A stretch of DNA of 64,000 nt from Catellatospora methionotrophica (GTDB lineage Bacteria > Actinomycetota > Actinomycetes > Mycobacteriales > Micromonosporaceae). Positions 51,624 to 60,791 of this stretch are shown piece by piece (positions within the stretch are counted from its first letter, which is position 1; each line of letters opens with the position of its first letter). The stretch is from assembly GCF_011297335.1 (NCBI RefSeq), contig NZ_JAAOTJ010000027.1, positions 1-64,000 of the forward strand, given 5' to 3'. Position numbers and translations under genes: made by a program. The notes below the pieces were generated by a model that searched no databases, had not been told where the DNA came from, and worked only from the letters and a program-made list of their open reading frames with translations.

Positions 51624-54600
51624 CCAGCAACGATACCGAGTACGACCTGGACGACGCGGTATCCGACGTCGTCCCGTCCGTCGAGGGAACCGCCGCGACG
51701 GGCCCCGTCGCCGTGTTCCAGCCGCCCCGCCGCCGCGAGCCCGCCGAGCCGGAGGGCCCCGCCGAGGAGGAGGGCGGCCGCCCCGAGGCGCGCACCGCCG
51801 ACATCCGCAACGCGGACCTGCGCAGCGACCTGCAGAGCGCGGCCGGTCGCGCCGCCGCCGAGATGCGCGCCGCCGCCGAAGCCGCCACCCAGGCGCAGCG
51901 CGAACGGGCCGCGTCCTCGCGCCGCGACCACGAGCCGCCGCCCGCCCCGTCCGGCCCCGACATAGAGTCGCCGTTCCTGGAACTGTTCGACTCCGAGGCC
52001 GCCGACCCCGGATCGGTCGGCCTGTCCACCACGCCGTTGCGCCCCACCCCGCCCGGACGCGGCCCCACCGCGACCGACCAGCCCACGGGACGCCCCGACG
52101 GGACGTCGCCGTCCGCGCGCACCGGACCGACCCGAACCGACAGCCGCCCGAGCAGTGCCCAGCAGCGGCCCGGGCGCGCGGACACGCCGCCGGTCGCCCC
52201 GCCACCGGTGGCGCCGCCGCCGACCGCACCGCCCGCCGGTTCGCCCGGCCGACCGGCCACCGACCGCGGCGGCTACCACGGCACTGCCTCGGACGCGCCC
52301 CGCGCGGCCCAGGCCGGCTATCCCGGCACCGCAGACCCGCGCGCCCAGCAGGGCGGCTACGTCGGCGCACCGGAGTCGCACGGCACATCCCCGGGCGGCC
52401 GCACCGGTGGCCAGCCCGGTCGCCCGCGCAACGCCCCGGTCAGCGGCGTACCGGTCAGCGGGGTGCCCATGCGCCCCCAGCCCGACCTGCGCAACCGCCC
52501 CGTCAGCGCGATGCCGGTCAGCTCCGTGCCGGTCAGCACCGTGCCGCTGAGCAGCCGCCCGCTGCCTCCGCGCGGCACCCCCCAGGCCGCGCCCCGCAGT
52601 GCCCCGCCCGCAGCGGCCCAGCGGCAACAACCGGCCAAGGGCCGCGGCAAGCAGGTCAAGCCGCCCGCGCAGCCGAAGGCGTCCCGCGACCGCGACGCCG
52701 CCCAGGAACTGGCGATCACCGAGATCGCCGGTCACCTCACGTTCACCCCGCACGCGGTCACCGCGTGGTACATGCTGCCCGAGGTGCGCTGGGCGTTCCG
52801 GCCCGACGCCGACCGCGAGTCGCTGCTGTCGGCCATCAGCGAGCAGTACGCCGGCCTCGCCGGGTTCCGCCTGCACCTGCGCCGCACCACCCGGCCGTTC
52901 CCGGCCGACCAGTGGGCCGCGCAGCTCGACCAGCTCACCCACCGCCCGCTGCCGCCCGTGCCCGGCGCGCCCGGCTGGGGCGACCACCTCGTCGCCGCCC
53001 AGCGGCACCTGCGCGAGATCAACCACAGCGAGGGCCAGACCTACCTCGGCGTCACCTTCGCCCGGCGCGCCCTCGGCGACTCGTTCAGCGAGAAGCTGCT
53101 GCGCGCCTTCGGCAAGGGCACCCCCGACTCCGAACGCCGCAAGCTCGGCAAGCAGGTCGAACAGTTCGACGAGGTGCTCGCCGCCTTCGGCATGCGCGGC
53201 CAGCGCGCCGCCGCCGGAGAGCTGGAATGGCTGCTCTACCGCTCCGTCGCGCTCGGCATGAGCCCGCCGAACATGCTCGGCTCCGTCGGCCACGGTCGCT
53301 GGGACTCCGGCGACCTGCTCGCCCTCACCGAACACATCGAGCGCTACCGCACGCCGTACGGCAGCACGGTCAAGCTCGTCAACCGGATGACCGGCGAGGA
53401 ACGGCACACCGCCGTGCTCACCGTCGGCCGCATGGAACCCCTCGACATCCCCGAGCGGCACGAGCCCTGGCTGCACTTCCACGAGCGCCTGCCCTGGCCC
53501 ATGGAACTGTCGTCGCGGGTCGACATCCTCGGACCCGGCGACAGCTTCCGCAACCTCGAACACCGGCTGCGCATGATCCGCTCGCAGCAGCTGGACTACC
53601 TCGAGCACGGCATGGACGCCCCACCGGAACTCGAACGCCTCGCCAGCCGCGCGCTGGTCATGGGCGACGAGATGACCACCGGCCTGCCCGTCGACTCGGC
53701 TCGCGCCCACGGCTGGCACCGCATCGCCGTCAGCGGCGCCGACCGCGAGGAATGCCTCGAACGGGCCCGCTCCGTCGTCGCGACATACAGCCGCGAACTG
53801 CGCGTCTCCCTGCAGCACCCCAAGCAGCAGGACCAGCTCGCCCGCGAGTTCATCCCCGGCGAACCCGTCGCCAACACCGGCTACCTGCGCCGCATGCCGG
53901 TCCGGCTGCTCGCCGCCGCACTGCCCCAGGCCGCGTCCGTCGTCGGCGACCGCCGCGGCGACCTGCTCGGCCGCACCGCGGGCACCTGCCGCCGCCCCGT
54001 CTTCCTCGACCCGCACTTCCCCATGGAGGTCCGCGAGCGCTCCGGCCTGTCGGTCATGGTCGCCGAACCCGGCGGTGGCAAGTCAACCCTGCTCGGCGCC
54101 ATGGGCTACCTCAACGCCCGCCGCGGCGTCCAGGTCACCCTGCTCGACCCGAGCGGCCCGCTCGCCCGCCTCGCCTCCATGCCCGAGCTCAAGCCGTACT
54201 CCCGCGTGCTCAACCTGACCGGCGGCGAGCAGGGCACCCTCGCCCCGTACTCGCTGATCCCGACCCCGCAGCGCACCGAGTTCGGCCCCGGCGCCGACGG
54301 CGACCGCGAATACGAGATCTCCGTCAGCAACGCCCGCGCCGAACGCCGCATGCTGGTCCAGGACATCTGCTCCATGCTGATGCCGCCACAGGTCGCCCGC
54401 GAGGCCTCCACGGCCACGCTGCTGCGCCACGCGGTGCGCACCGTGCCCGCCGAGGAGACAGCCACCCTGGACGACGTCGTACGCTGCCTCGCCGGCATCG
54501 ACGACACCGGCCGCGAACTGGCCAACCTGCTCCTCGACACCGCCGAGATGCCGCTCGCGCTGCTGTTCTTCGGCAGCCCGCCCGGCGACCTGCTCAGCAC

Positions 54601-55210
54601 CGACTCCGCGCTAACCGTCATCACCATGTCCGGGCTGCGCCTACCCGACCTGAAGATCGAACGCGAGTACTGGTCCGCTGAGGAAGCACTCGCGCTCCCG
54701 ATGCTGCACACCGCCCACCGGCTCGCCGTCCGGCGCTGCTACTCCGGCGACATGCACCAGCGCAAACTCGTCGGACTCGACGAGGCCCACTTCATGGAAG
54801 GCTGGCGGTCCGGCCGCTCCTTCCTGGTCCGGCTCGCGCGAGACAGCCGCAAGTGGAACCTCGCGGCACTCGTCGCCTCCCAGAACCCGAAGGACATCCT
54901 CGGACTCGACGTGCAGAACCTCGTGTCGACCGTGTTCGTCGGACGTATCGCCCAGGACCCGGAGATCGCCTCCGAGGCGCTGCGGCTGCTCCGGGTGCCG
55001 ACCGACGTCGGATACGAAGCGGTGCTCGCCTCGCTGTCCGCGCCCGACGCCAACAGTTCCGGCCGGCTCGGATACCGCGAGTTCGTGCTGCGCGACGTCG
55101 ACAGCCGAGTGCAGCGGGTACGGGTCGACGTGTCATACGTCCAGGGGCTGCTCGAAACCCTCGACACCACCCCGACCGGGCAGGCGGCAGGCCAGGGAGG
55201 CAAGCGGTGA
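51620..55210 (+). CDS. VirB4/TraC-like conjugation ATPase
   Basis: The 1196-aa protein starts at ATG 51620. The first 360 residues are acidic then very Pro/Gly/Arg-rich, with repeats such as PVSGVPVSGVPM and VSAMPVSSVPVSTVP. The remainder is a VirB4/TraC-type ATPase: Walker A AEPGGGKSTLLGAM (about 813-826), QDICSMLMPPQVA, and Walker B KLVGLDEAHF (about 1047-1056), then ASQNPKDILGLDVQNL. Such ATPases energise pilus or substrate movement in type IV secretion. The long Pro-rich N-terminus is unusual for the family. Stop and next start overlap (GTGA). Confidence 0.82.
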   Translation: MTSNDTEYDLDDAVSDVVPSVEGTAATGPVAVFQPPRRREPAEPEGPAEEEGGRPEARTADIRNADLRSDLQSAAGRAAAEMRAAAEAATQAQRERAASSRRDHEPPPAPSGPDIESPFLELFDSEAADPGSVGLSTTPLRPTPPGRGPTATDQPTGRPDGTSPSARTGPTRTDSRPSSAQQRPGRADTPPVAPPPVAPPPTAPPAGSPGRPATDRGGYHGTASDAPRAAQAGYPGTADPRAQQGGYVGAPESHGTSPGGRTGGQPGRPRNAPVSGVPVSGVPMRPQPDLRNRPVSAMPVSSVPVSTVPLSSRPLPPRGTPQAAPRSAPPAAAQRQQPAKGRGKQVKPPAQPKASRDRDAAQELAITEIAGHLTFTPHAVTAWYMLPEVRWAFRPDADRESLLSAISEQYAGLAGFRLHLRRTTRPFPADQWAAQLDQLTHRPLPPVPGAPGWGDHLVAAQRHLREINHSEGQTYLGVTFARRALGDSFSEKLLRAFGKGTPDSERRKLGKQVEQFDEVLAAFGMRGQRAAAGELEWLLYRSVALGMSPPNMLGSVGHGRWDSGDLLALTEHIERYRTPYGSTVKLVNRMTGEERHTAVLTVGRMEPLDIPERHEPWLHFHERLPWPMELSSRVDILGPGDSFRNLEHRLRMIRSQQLDYLEHGMDAPPELERLASRALVMGDEMTTGLPVDSARAHGWHRIAVSGADREECLERARSVVATYSRELRVSLQHPKQQDQLAREFIPGEPVANTGYLRRMPVRLLAAALPQAASVVGDRRGDLLGRTAGTCRRPVFLDPHFPMEVRERSGLSVMVAEPGGGKSTLLGAMGYLNARRGVQVTLLDPSGPLARLASMPELKPYSRVLNLTGGEQGTLAPYSLIPTPQRTEFGPGADGDREYEISVSNARAERRMLVQDICSMLMPPQVAREASTATLLRHAVRTVPAEETATLDDVVRCLAGIDDTGRELANLLLDTAEMPLALLFFGSPPGDLLSTDSALTVITMSGLRLPDLKIEREYWSAEEALALPMLHTAHRLAVRRCYSGDMHQRKLVGLDEAHFMEGWRSGRSFLVRLARDSRKWNLAALVASQNPKDILGLDVQNLVSTVFVGRIAQDPEIASEALRLLRVPTDVGYEAVLASLSAPDANSSGRLGYREFVLRDVDSRVQRVRVDVSYVQGLLETLDTTPTGQAAGQGGKR

Positions 55211-57072
55211 AGCGGCTCGTGCCCGCGATCCTCGCCACCATGGTGCTGGCGCTCGGCACGCTGTTCGGCGCACCCGTCCAGGCAGCGGCGGCCAGCGCGA
55301 CAGCGGTCGCGCCCGGGGACAAGCTGTGCTCGCTGGAGGAATGGACAGCCCGCGGGCTCGACGAGTGCATCAAGCGGCTACAGGAGGTCAGCGCCGCCCG
55401 CGTGCAGTGCCTGAGCGCCCCGAACCCGGCCGCCCCGGACTCCGGGCTGGGCGGCTGGTTCGTCAGCAAGCCCACCTGGACGACTGGTGCCGACGGCAGC
55501 AGCTATCTGCTCTACAGCGAATACGGCTACGCCGGGTACGACTACACCACGTACGACATCAACTGCGTGCAGACCGTCATGCACCCGGACTACAAGCTGG
55601 AGAACACCATCGCCAACGGCGAGTTCATGCTCGCCGCAGGCATCGTCGGTGTCTCGAACGCCCTGCGTGAGCGGGCTTGGGCTCCAGATGAGATGTGGGG
55701 CTGGGCCGACCCGCTGGTGGAGAAGGCGACGACCGCGCTGTACAAGCAGGTCTTCAGCGTCTTCGGTGTGATCACGCTGGCCGTCATCGGGGTGTACCTG
55801 CTCTGGCGTTCCCGCCAAGCCCAGATGTCGATGGCGCTGACCACGGTCGGTTGGGCCCTTCTGGTCATGGTGGGCGTGACCGCCATCGCGAGCTGGCCCG
55901 TCCAGTCCGCGAAGGCCGCCGACAGCACGCTGGTGAGCGTCCTCAGCGTCGTGCACGACGCGGTAGGGCCACGGGCTCAGGCGCCCACGGTCTGTGATGA
56001 CACGACGCCCGGTGCCTGCGAGGACAAGCGCCCACCGGCTGTGCGAGCAGGCGACACAGCGGTGCAGGCGCTTCTGTACCGCAACTGGCTTCGTGGTGTC
56101 CTGGGATCCGCCGATAGCGAGACGGCCAAGAAGTACGGGCCAGCGCTATACCGTGCAAAGTCTCTGAGCTGGGATGACGTTGCGGCGATCCAGGACGATT
56201 CGAGTCGACGTGACGGCATCATCCGAGCTAAGCAGAGCGACTGGATGAAGGTCGCTGAGCAGATCAAGACAGAGGACCCGGAGGCCTACGAGTACCTGCG
56301 GGGAACCAAGGGAATGGAACGGATTGGTGCGGGTTTCGTCGCGATCCTTTCCGCCTTCTGCTATGCCGCGTTCGACATCGTGGCTTCGTTGCTCGTACTG
56401 CTGGGATTCCTCATCATCCGCTGGGCAGTTATCGCCGCACCCGCTCTCGGCACGGTGGGCTTGCTGCGTCCTGCCAGCGCAGGGCTACGTCGGCTGGTGA
56501 ACTCGGTGCTCGCGGCGCTGTTCAACGTGCTGATCTTCGGGACTGGCGCGGCCGTCTACCTCTTCGCCGTCGACCTCATCATGAGTACTTCGTCCTTGGC
56601 GGGATGGCTTCAGGTCACGCTGGTACTGCTATGCGGCGTGGTGGGCTGGATCCTGCTGCGCCCTTACCGTCGGATCACACAGCTCGGCGGAGGCAGCAGC
56701 GGCACCTCGTTGCTAACCGCTAGGCCCTCAGCACCTGCGGTCTCCTCGCCGAACGAGCGGACGCCGACCACAGTTGTGGCCCCCGGTAGCACCTCCAGCA
56801 CTACTGTGCCGGAGGCACGTCCGGAACTTGCGGTCAGCGCGGAGGACCCCGCTGCCGTAGTTCGCGCCGAAGCGCGCGGCGGAGCCGAACCCGTCCGCAC
56901 GGAAACGTGGCGCTCTCCTGACGTACCCGAGTCGTCTCCCGCCTACGCGGTATACCGACCTGCCACGGTGCCCCATCAGGCGGCTACTCGTGCGGAAGCA
57001 CGGACAGAACCGACTACGGAGCCGGCACAGCGGGCTGAGCGCCGCTCCGAGACGTGGGCGGAACGGAGCTAG
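55207..57072 (+). CDS. VirB6/TrbL-like polytopic membrane protein
   Basis: The 621-aa protein starts at GTG 55207 with a signal peptide (LVPAILATMVLALGTLFGAPVQA). An outside domain with Cys (KLCSLEEW, DECIKRL, VQCLSAP) is followed by about seven membrane segments between residues 190 and 490, and a cytoplasmic Ser/Thr/Pro/Glu-rich tail. This is the VirB6/TrbL layout for the T4SS inner-membrane channel. Base composition changes within the gene: after about 55.6 kb, A/T-ending codons become frequent. The boundary may mark an old junction (inference). Confidence 0.68.
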   Translation: MKRLVPAILATMVLALGTLFGAPVQAAAASATAVAPGDKLCSLEEWTARGLDECIKRLQEVSAARVQCLSAPNPAAPDSGLGGWFVSKPTWTTGADGSSYLLYSEYGYAGYDYTTYDINCVQTVMHPDYKLENTIANGEFMLAAGIVGVSNALRERAWAPDEMWGWADPLVEKATTALYKQVFSVFGVITLAVIGVYLLWRSRQAQMSMALTTVGWALLVMVGVTAIASWPVQSAKAADSTLVSVLSVVHDAVGPRAQAPTVCDDTTPGACEDKRPPAVRAGDTAVQALLYRNWLRGVLGSADSETAKKYGPALYRAKSLSWDDVAAIQDDSSRRDGIIRAKQSDWMKVAEQIKTEDPEAYEYLRGTKGMERIGAGFVAILSAFCYAAFDIVASLLVLLGFLIIRWAVIAAPALGTVGLLRPASAGLRRLVNSVLAALFNVLIFGTGAAVYLFAVDLIMSTSSLAGWLQVTLVLLCGVVGWILLRPYRRITQLGGGSSGTSLLTARPSAPAVSSPNERTPTTVVAPGSTSSTTVPEARPELAVSAEDPAAVVRAEARGGAEPVRTETWRSPDVPESSPAYAVYRPATVPHQAATRAEARTEPTTEPAQRAERRSETWAERS

Positions 57073-57074
57073 TC

Positions 57075-57602
57075 ATGCTGTCCCGAATTCCCCTACGGCC
57101 CCGCACCGTGGTGGCGCTCGGGCTGGCCGCCGTGGTCGCGATGATCGTCGCCCTCGGAAAGCTCCTAGGCGATGCGCCACCACCCGTGACCTCCCCGGCT
57201 CAGCCACCCGTTGCATCGCCCAGCGCGGTCGACCCCCATGAGGGCGACGACGGGCTTGTGCAGCTCGATCCGACTCCCAGCCCCATGAAGGCCAACAACG
57301 GCCCGCAGGCGATCTCCGTCGCGACCAAATTTGCGCAGCAGTGGATTAAGCACGATCGAAGTGCGGCCGCATGGCTCGACTCCCTGCGACCGCACAGCAC
57401 TAAGGCGCTTGTCACCGAACTCGACGGCGTAGATCCAGCTGGGGTACCCGCCGACCGGATTACAGGTGCGGCTCGCATGGAAGCACTCGCAGACTCCTTC
57501 GTGGAAGTCGTCTTCCCCATCGACGCGGGCCTGCTGCGGTTACGTTTGGTGGCTTCCGGGGGCAAATGGCTGGTGGACGGCGTCGACTGGGAGCGGGTAT
57601 GA
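57075..57602 (+). CDS. NTF2-like bitopic protein (VirB8/TcpC-like candidate)
   Basis: The 175-aa protein has one N-terminal membrane segment (VVALGLAAVVAMIVALG, about 11-27), a Pro-rich stretch, and an extracellular domain of about 100 residues (ISVATKFAQQWIKHDRSAAAWLDSL to FPIDAGLLRLRLV) with the mixed alpha/beta pattern of NTF2-like domains. Gram-positive VirB8/TcpC proteins have that fold. The ATG at 57075 has GGAG upstream; the stop overlaps the next start (ATGA). Confidence 0.58.
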   Translation: MLSRIPLRPRTVVALGLAAVVAMIVALGKLLGDAPPPVTSPAQPPVASPSAVDPHEGDDGLVQLDPTPSPMKANNGPQAISVATKFAQQWIKHDRSAAAWLDSLRPHSTKALVTELDGVDPAGVPADRITGAARMEALADSFVEVVFPIDAGLLRLRLVASGGKWLVDGVDWERV

Positions 57603-58741
57603 GCACTCTGCCCACGCTCGGCACTCCTCTTCGCGACAAGGGCAAGCGCATAATGCGGCCGAGCGTGATCGTTTCGGTCACTGCCGCGCTTGCGTTGCTG
57701 TGCTGTGGCGGAGCAGTGACCGCCGTAGTCTTCGGTGACTTCGCCACCAATAACTCGTCGCTTACGAACTCACTCGGTTGCGGCAGCACCAAAGCCATTA
57801 GTATCACCGGGCAGTTCCCGCGAATTGGCCCGTACGGCGAGGACAAGATCCGTAACGCTGCAATCATCATCAAAACTGGGCAAGAGCTCAAAGTGCCGCC
57901 ACGAGGATGGGTTATCGCTGTTGCAACGGCGATGCAGGAAAGCAGCCTGACTAACCACGGTCACCTCGGTGACAGAAACGACCACGACTCATTGGGACTT
58001 TTCCAACAGCGACCTAGTCAAGGCTGGGGTACAGCTGAGCAGATCATGGATCCTGTCTACTCGTCGACGAAGTTCTACAAGAAGCTAATCAAGATCAAAG
58101 ATTGGGAGGCACTACCACTCACCGTCGCTGCTCAGCGGGTGCAGGTCAGCGCCTACCCGAACGCATATGCCAAGCATGAACCGACTGCGACGCGAATCGT
58201 CAATGAACTCGCCGACGGTGCGGCACGCGCCGTCGTGGTCGGAAATCAGCTGAAGTGTGCAGGGTTTGGGCAGATCGCCGCGTCTGGCTGGACAGCTCCA
58301 GTGAATGCGGGAGTGTGGTCGGGATTTCGCACCCGCGAAAGGCCAAGCCACAATGGCGTTGACCTGGGCGCGTCACGTCACACACCGATTCGAGCCGCCT
58401 CAGCCGGCGTTGTCATCGTAAGCAAATGCGATGTCGGCAACTGCGATCGGGACGGATCTCCCTCCACTCCCGGCTGCGGGTGGTTTGTAGATATTTTGCA
58501 CGCTGGCCAAGTGATTACGCGTTACTGCCATATGGTCACCAGGCCACTCGTTCGCGTCGGCGAACGCGTCGGTGCTGGCCAGGTCATCGGATACGTAGGT
58601 ACAAGTGGCCACTCCAGCGGACCGCATCTGCATTTTCAGGTTCACCTCGACGGTGACCGTTCGAACCGCGGCGCAATCGACCCAGTGCCGTTTATGGCCA
58701 GCAAGGGTGCTGCCCTCGGAAAGGAGAACGACTCGGCATGA
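57599..58741 (+). CDS. Cell-wall hydrolase with transglycosylase-like and M23 domains
   Basis: The 380-aa protein has an N-terminal membrane anchor (VIVSVTAALALLCCGGAV, about 24-41). The middle domain (AVATAMQESSLTN, DSLGLFQQRPSQGWG) resembles lytic transglycosylases. The C-terminal domain is M23 peptidase-like with zinc motifs HNGVDLGA (about 251-258) and HLHF (about 342-345). VirB1-type hydrolases open peptidoglycan for conjugation channels, which fits the module. Codon usage is markedly less GC-rich than in the chromosomal genes. Confidence 0.82.
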   Translation: MSTLPTLGTPLRDKGKRIMRPSVIVSVTAALALLCCGGAVTAVVFGDFATNNSSLTNSLGCGSTKAISITGQFPRIGPYGEDKIRNAAIIIKTGQELKVPPRGWVIAVATAMQESSLTNHGHLGDRNDHDSLGLFQQRPSQGWGTAEQIMDPVYSSTKFYKKLIKIKDWEALPLTVAAQRVQVSAYPNAYAKHEPTATRIVNELADGAARAVVVGNQLKCAGFGQIAASGWTAPVNAGVWSGFRTRERPSHNGVDLGASRHTPIRAASAGVVIVSKCDVGNCDRDGSPSTPGCGWFVDILHAGQVITRYCHMVTRPLVRVGERVGAGQVIGYVGTSGHSSGPHLHFQVHLDGDRSNRGAIDPVPFMASKGAALGKENDSA

Positions 58742-59352
58742 CCGAGGCAGACTTCGCGGCATGGGCAGCCGAATGGCGTACGCCACCTGCCCCTATCGTG
58801 CCCGTGCCCGCACTTACCGTCATCAGTAGCGGCGGTGTGTTGCGCGGTGCGCGGGTAATGATCGGTCTACCCGGGCACGGTTGGCGCACAGGGTTACGCG
58901 GAGACTCGATGATTCGCCAAGGAGCTAGAAGCCTCATCCCCGTCCTAACCGAGGCGGAGTGGTATCGCGCGGAGCGTGAGCGAGTAGAGGTTTTCGCTGC
59001 TCTCGTGCCCGTGGAGCGGGTCTGGGTCGAGACGATCAGTACATCGGCGGAGCGAACGGCGAGCACGGACAACCTGACGCTGGTCTCGTTGGACTCACCG
59101 CCCACCCGAGTAGCGGTTCCCGCTGAGCTCATGGCAGCTCAGGCGACTGGTCAGTTAACGGGTCGTCGCCTCGTCCAGACCGGTAATGACGGCGAGCAAC
59201 GAGGGCTCCGGGCGGTCACTGAGGCTCACTCTGGGCCCGAAGGGAATGCGCAAGTTCGGGTGGCGCAAGAACACGAGTGGTACCGGTGGGCCGCCACGGG
59301 CCAAGCACCGGCGACCAGAGCAGTTCCTATCTCCGAACTCTGGCTGGAATAG
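58738..59352 (+). CDS. Soluble protein of unknown function in the secretion-like module
   Basis: The 204-aa protein starts at ATG 58738, overlapping the hydrolase stop (ATGA). There is no signal peptide or membrane segment. It is Trp-rich near the N-terminus (AAWAAEWRTPPAP) and contains VERVWVETIST. No domain is recognised. Translational coupling makes it part of the module. The stop abuts the convergent stop at 59353. Confidence 0.6.
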   Translation: MTEADFAAWAAEWRTPPAPIVPVPALTVISSGGVLRGARVMIGLPGHGWRTGLRGDSMIRQGARSLIPVLTEAEWYRAERERVEVFAALVPVERVWVETISTSAERTASTDNLTLVSLDSPPTRVAVPAELMAAQATGQLTGRRLVQTGNDGEQRGLRAVTEAHSGPEGNAQVRVAQEHEWYRWAATGQAPATRAVPISELWLE

Positions 59353-59859
59353 CTAGGGCGAGGCTGAAGCCGACGGAGTCGGCTCCGCGACCCGCTCGGC
59401 CGCACATACTCGCCAGCCGTCCTCCGAAACGAGACCGAAGCGCCACACCTCACTACGTTTGCTGATAACTGCGCCGTCTTTACGGCCTGAGATCGTCAGC
59501 GTGGTCGTCACGGTCGACTCTTCTTCGTTTACGGCACCCGTTATGGCACCCCAGGTCACGAGTACGACGACGCCGAAGTCTCTCTCTCGTCGATCGAATT
59601 CTTCGCGCAGGATCGTGATCGGCACAAGTCCGGCGGGATTACCGCAGACATGAAGATTTACGCCAACTTCGTCCTTCGTTATCAAGGCTGCCCGTAGATA
59701 CTCGTCGAGAACTACCTTGGGATTGCTGCGGTCGATTTTGGTCGCTTCGTTATACGTCACGAGGGCTGCCACCCCGCCCCCGATTCCGGCGAGCGCCACG
59801 ATGATCGCCACGATCAGCAGAATCCTTCGCCACCTCAACGATCGCACCATGCTCCACAT
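59353..59859 (-). CDS. Single-pass membrane protein of unknown function
   Basis: The 168-aa protein starts at ATG 59859 (ATG 59850 also possible). Membrane segment ILLIVAIIVALAGIGGGVAALV (about 13-34), then an extracellular domain of about 125 residues with an NTF2/Mce-associated-like pattern (NPKVVLDEYLRAALITKDE) and two Cys (LHVCGNP, WRVCAAE). It shares low GC with the adjacent module but faces it. Function unknown. Confidence 0.6.
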   Translation of the reverse strand: MWSMVRSLRWRRILLIVAIIVALAGIGGGVAALVTYNEATKIDRSNPKVVLDEYLRAALITKDEVGVNLHVCGNPAGLVPITILREEFDRRERDFGVVVLVTWGAITGAVNEEESTVTTTLTISGRKDGAVISKRSEVWRFGLVSEDGWRVCAAERVAEPTPSASASP

Positions 59860-60134
59860 TCTCGCGTCGCCACCAAGTCTGCCTGTCCGCTACAAGAGCG
59901 ACGTCTGCCATTGGAGCAAAGCGTCACGCTCTGGCCTCGAACCAGCAGCCACTATGCCGCCACAACTGACCCGCGAGCGTGCCCCTCCGCAACACCGACC
60001 TCGTACTGCGGAACCCGCTCATCAGCATGTTCACGTCTCATAGCCAACGACGAGCATCAACACGCCCCTCTGGCAGGGTAGCCGAGCGGACACGCATCGC
60101 ACAGGCCGTGGTTCCGCTGTGGACGGGACCCGCG

Positions 60135-60296
60135 TCAGGCCGACCCGTCGTTCAGATTTCCGAACAGCCACAGGCCGCAGCAGCAGAAGATGATCAGCAG
60201 CAGGACTACGGCCCCGCCGGCGATGGCGAGCATCATCGGCTTCTTGACCAGGCCGAGCAAGAACGACGGCCGCTTCGGCGGCGGGGTCTCGTACAC
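60135..60296 (-). CDS. 53-aa membrane peptide with CCC motif
   Basis: A leaderless unit: TATCGT (60303-60308, minus) ends 6 nt before GTG 60296. The product has a Pro/Lys-rich N-terminus (YETPPPKRPSFLLGLVKKP), then one membrane helix MMLAIAGGAVVLLLIIF followed by CCCGLWLFGNL. Three adjacent Cys at the membrane boundary are unusual and might be acylated or bind metal (inference). No ribosome site is present; the promoter spacing is the main evidence. Confidence 0.55.
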   Translation of the reverse strand: MYETPPPKRPSFLLGLVKKPMMLAIAGGAVVLLLIIFCCCGLWLFGNLNDGSA

Positions 60297-60302
60297 GCGA
60301 TG

Positions 60303-60308
60303 ACGATA
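60303..60308 (-). promoter_or_regulatory. Leaderless -10 of the 53-aa peptide gene
   Basis: TATCGT on the minus strand, 6 nt before GTG 60296. Confidence 0.5.
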
Positions 60309-60386
60309 GCGCGCGGCGCGGGCTGGCACGAGGTGGCGACAGCCCCGTGCGTCACCGCCGAGGAAGCCGCCTGATGGCTCACCCCG

Positions 60387-60392
60387 TACGCT
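60387..60392 (+). promoter_or_regulatory. Leaderless -10 of the 91-aa protein gene
   Basis: TACGCT ends 6 nt before GTG 60399, identical to the hexamer used at 21892. Confidence 0.65.
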
Positions 60393-60398
60393 GGGCGG

Positions 60399-60674
60399 GT
60401 GACCGATTTCGCTGAACTGGATTCCCTGCCCACCGAGGAACTGCGCGAGCGTGCCTTCACGAAGGCGCGCGAGAAGCTGGACATCGGGTTCTTCTGGGAC
60501 CTGTTCAAGCACCTGCCCACGTCGCCGGAGACCGAGGAGCGGGAACTCGCCGACATCGGTTCGGCGGTCGACGACTCCGTGTCGCTGTGGCGGGAGTTCA
60601 CCGGGCACGACTACGGCGACCAGGAGCCTCTGATCAGGGCGCGCTTCATCGACTACCTACAGAAGGACGAATAG
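60399..60674 (+). CDS. Small acidic cytosolic protein, unknown function
   Basis: The 91-aa protein starts at GTG 60399, fixed by the leaderless -10. It is predominantly helical and acidic (ELRERAFTKAREKLDIGFFW, LFKHLPTSPETEERELADIG). No known domain. It is close to an FtsK-like gene but has its own promoter. It resembles small conserved actinobacterial proteins without assigned role. Confidence 0.7.
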   Translation: MTDFAELDSLPTEELRERAFTKAREKLDIGFFWDLFKHLPTSPETEERELADIGSAVDDSVSLWREFTGHDYGDQEPLIRARFIDYLQKDE

Positions 60675-60791
60675 CTCGGCGTCGACCGATGATCTGTCGG
60701 GTTTACTCGGGAGTTGCTTCCGCGTAGTTGCGACAGGTATCGGGCGCTCTGCGCTACCCTCCCCCGGGGAGGACGCAGCGGAGGTGTCGGC

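Noticed and set aside
59900-60030. T-loop-like GGTTCGAGGCC on the minus strand near 59930-59950
   Set aside because: The upstream 70 nt do not form a cloverleaf.
60077-60140. tRNA-like stretch (GGTAGCCGAGCGG resembles a Leu/Ser D-arm) near the end of the secretion-like module
   Set aside because: No matching acceptor stem, anticodon arm or T-loop could be folded. An old att-site remnant remains possible but is unsupported.
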